This document shows positions 31,036-32,252 of a stretch of DNA of 32,252 bases, piece after piece. Numbering within the stretch: the stretch's first letter is position 1; each line of letters opens with the position of its first letter. The position numbers were made by a program, and so were the translations under genes. The notes under the pieces were generated by a model. That model saw only the letters and a program-made list of their open reading frames with translations, was not told where the DNA came from and searched no databases. Origin of the DNA: Verrucomicrobiaceae bacterium (GTDB taxonomy: Bacteria; Verrucomicrobiota; Verrucomicrobiia; Chthoniobacterales; JAATET01); NCBI GenBank assembly GCA_027488755.1, contig JAIYAZ010000039.1, positions 1 to 32,252 of the forward strand. Direction: 5' to 3'.

Positions 31036-31302
31036 ATGAAAAAAAGTCGATTTAGTGAAGAGCAAATCATCGGGATTTTGAGGGAGGCGGCGGCCGGAAA
31101 GAGCGTGAAGGCGGTGTGCGGAGAGCACAACGTGAGCGAAGCGACGTATTACGGGTGGAAGAAAAAATTCGGGGGGATGGAGGTGAGCGAAGCCCGACGG
31201 CTACGGGCGCTGGAGGAGGAGAACGGGCGACTCAAGAGGATTATCGCCGACCTGAGCGTGCAGAACCACATCCTCAAAGAGGTGAACGCAAAAAAGTGGT
31301 GA
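31036..31302 (+). CDS. IS3-family transposase OrfA
   Basis: This 88-aa protein has an N-terminal helix-turn-helix (EEQIIGILREAAAGKSVKAV, then VSEATYYGWKKKFGG). A leucine-zipper-like helix (RRLRALEEENGRLKRIIADL) follows, the usual OrfA build for end recognition and dimerisation. At its 3' end A-AAA-AAG (31290-31296) precedes the stop, and a shift to the -1 frame there leads directly into orfB. A fused OrfAB transposase is therefore expected. Confidence 0.92.
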   Translation: MKKSRFSEEQIIGILREAAAGKSVKAVCGEHNVSEATYYGWKKKFGGMEVSEARRLRALEEENGRLKRIIADLSVQNHILKEVNAKKW

Positions 31303-32213
31303 GCCCGTCAGCGCGACGACGGGCGGTAAAGATGAGCATGGAAGAGGGATGGAGCGGATCGACGGCGGCGGCATGCCGGGCGTTGGGCTTGGCGCGATCG
31401 AGCTTTTACCGGGAAAGCCGGGAGGCCGTGGAGAGCCGGCGGGTTCGCAAGGAAGTCGTGGAACTCAGCGGCAAGCACCCGCGCTACGGCTACCGGCGGA
31501 TCACGGCGCTGCTGCGCCGTGACGGGTTCGCGGTCAACCCGAAGCGGGTAGCGCGCCTGCGGCGCGAGGAGGGCTTGAAGGTCAGCAAGCGTCAACGGCG
31601 CATGCGCCGGCTGGGAACCTCGACCTCGGAGCGGCAGCGGGCCGAGCGCCCGCGGCAGGTCTGGAGCTGGGACTTCGTAGAGGACCAGACCGAAGCGGGC
31701 ACCCGGTTCCGCATCCTCACGTTGATCGACGAGCACACCCGCGAGTGCCTGGCCACGCACGCGGCGTGGTCGATCCGGGCCGTGGATGTCATCGGGGTCG
31801 TAGAGGTGGCCATCGCCCGTTACGGAGCCCCGGAGCACATCCGCAGCGATAACGGGCCGGAGTTTATCGCCTACGCGATCCAGGACTGGCTGGCCGCTCA
31901 ATCCATCAAGACGATCTACATCAAGCCGGGCTCGCCTTGGGAGAACGGCCACATCGAAAGCTTCCACGACAAGCTGCGCGACGAGTGCCTCAACCGGGAG
32001 CTCTTCGCCAGCCTGGCCGAAGCCCGCGTCATCCTTGAAGGCTGGCGCGTGGAATACAACACTCTCCGTCCGCATAGCTCCCTGGGATACCAAACCCCGG
32101 GCGAGTTCGCGGCGGCGTGCAAGTCCCGCCTCCAGTCGCCCTCCGGGCTCCTTCCGTCGGGACTTGCTTCAAACCCACAAACCAACCAAACATCACAACC
32201 AATCCCCGCTTAA
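31296..32213 (+). CDS. IS3-family transposase OrfB (DDE integrase core)
   Basis: The catalytic part of the transposase lies in the -1 frame relative to OrfA. Visible are an HTH_21-like segment (HPRYGYRRITALLRRDG) and the DDE triad: D in WSWDFVEDQT, D in IRSDNGPEF and E in ENGHIESFHDKLRDE. The usual IS3 ending (YNTLRPHSSLGYQTPGEF) follows. I give the start as the GTG at 31296, just after the slippery run; production as an OrfAB fusion by frameshifting is more likely than independent initiation. The frame appears intact. Confidence 0.9.
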   Translation: MVSPSARRRAVKMSMEEGWSGSTAAACRALGLARSSFYRESREAVESRRVRKEVVELSGKHPRYGYRRITALLRRDGFAVNPKRVARLRREEGLKVSKRQRRMRRLGTSTSERQRAERPRQVWSWDFVEDQTEAGTRFRILTLIDEHTRECLATHAAWSIRAVDVIGVVEVAIARYGAPEHIRSDNGPEFIAYAIQDWLAAQSIKTIYIKPGSPWENGHIESFHDKLRDECLNRELFASLAEARVILEGWRVEYNTLRPHSSLGYQTPGEFAAACKSRLQSPSGLLPSGLASNPQTNQTSQPIPA

Positions 32214-32252
32214 CCTCTACTTACAAACTGTCCCACCTTCGGGGGCAGGCCA

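Larger units (their letters stand above)
30966..32252 (+). mobile_element. Complete IS3-family insertion sequence, 1287 bp
   Basis: The ends are TGGCCTGCCCCCG... at 30966 and its inverted counterpart CGGGGGCAGGCCA at 32240-32252. Two overlapping frames encode OrfA and OrfB with a DDE integrase core. An A6G slippery run lies at the end of orfA (31290-31296). The layout fits the IS3 family, probably the IS407-like group. It has inserted in attC 4. The window ends exactly at the right inverted repeat, so the target duplication cannot be checked. Confidence 0.92.

Noticed and set aside
1-32252. CRISPR arrays, tRNA or rRNA genes
   Set aside because: No regularly spaced short repeats with unique spacers and no cloverleaf or rRNA-like sequence were seen; the only regular repeats are the attC sites and short operators.

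Overview
The window is a GC-rich bacterial chromosome segment built almost entirely of accessory modules. Gene content suggests a Gram-negative environmental bacterium: secreted and lipoprotein genes with signal peptides, an imuA-imuB-dnaE2 mutagenesis operon, small tyrosine recombinases and long attC sites. A verrucomicrobial or similar lineage fits but is only inferred. Both ends lie in identical copies of one IS3-family insertion sequence in opposite orientation. Only the first 118 bp of the left copy is inside the window, while the right copy is complete and ends at the last base.

Layout. (1) 119-5773: two paralogous calcineurin-like phosphoesterases, one of which has lost key metal ligands, flank a truncated third phosphoesterase. 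A NERD-nuclease/UvrD-type helicase follows, facing a convergent ankyrin-repeat protein. This looks like a nucleic-acid-processing or defence neighbourhood. (2) 5895-14065: two small unknown genes read leftward. Reading rightward are a single-domain tyrosine recombinase, an SRAP protein, lexA, imuA, imuB and dnaE2. A palindromic SOS box lies across the lexA start, so this is a LexA-controlled translesion mutasome. (3) 14066-20602: a chain of toxin-antitoxin-like units. It holds hipBA with a palindromic operator, two small leftward unknown genes, the 'mobile mystery' HTH/Fic pair behind three 10-bp operators spaced 32 bp apart, a decayed AbiEi/AbiEii pair, a RelE/HigB-like toxin with an XRE antitoxin, and a secreted Calx-beta-like protein. 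(4) 20603-22248: GC-rich repeats and hairpins around a second single-domain recombinase 197 aa long like the first. (5) 22249-27327: a two-gene operon of a 372-aa unknown protein and a 1317-aa protein ending in a complete tyrosine recombinase domain. (6) 27595-30965: an AT-richer integron cassette array (CALIN-like) with four attC sites carrying small, mostly novel cassette genes. The last attC is cut by the right-hand IS.

How it fits together: at least three classes of DNA-mobility machinery sit beside stabilising toxin-antitoxin units, a damage-inducible mutagenesis operon and a possible defence locus. These are the small recombinases with GC-rich hairpins, the giant recombinase pair, and the attC array. 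No classical IntI is present inside the window. The most novel-looking parts are the giant recombinase operon directly upstream of the attC array, and the phosphoesterase/pseudo-phosphoesterase/NERD-helicase cluster.
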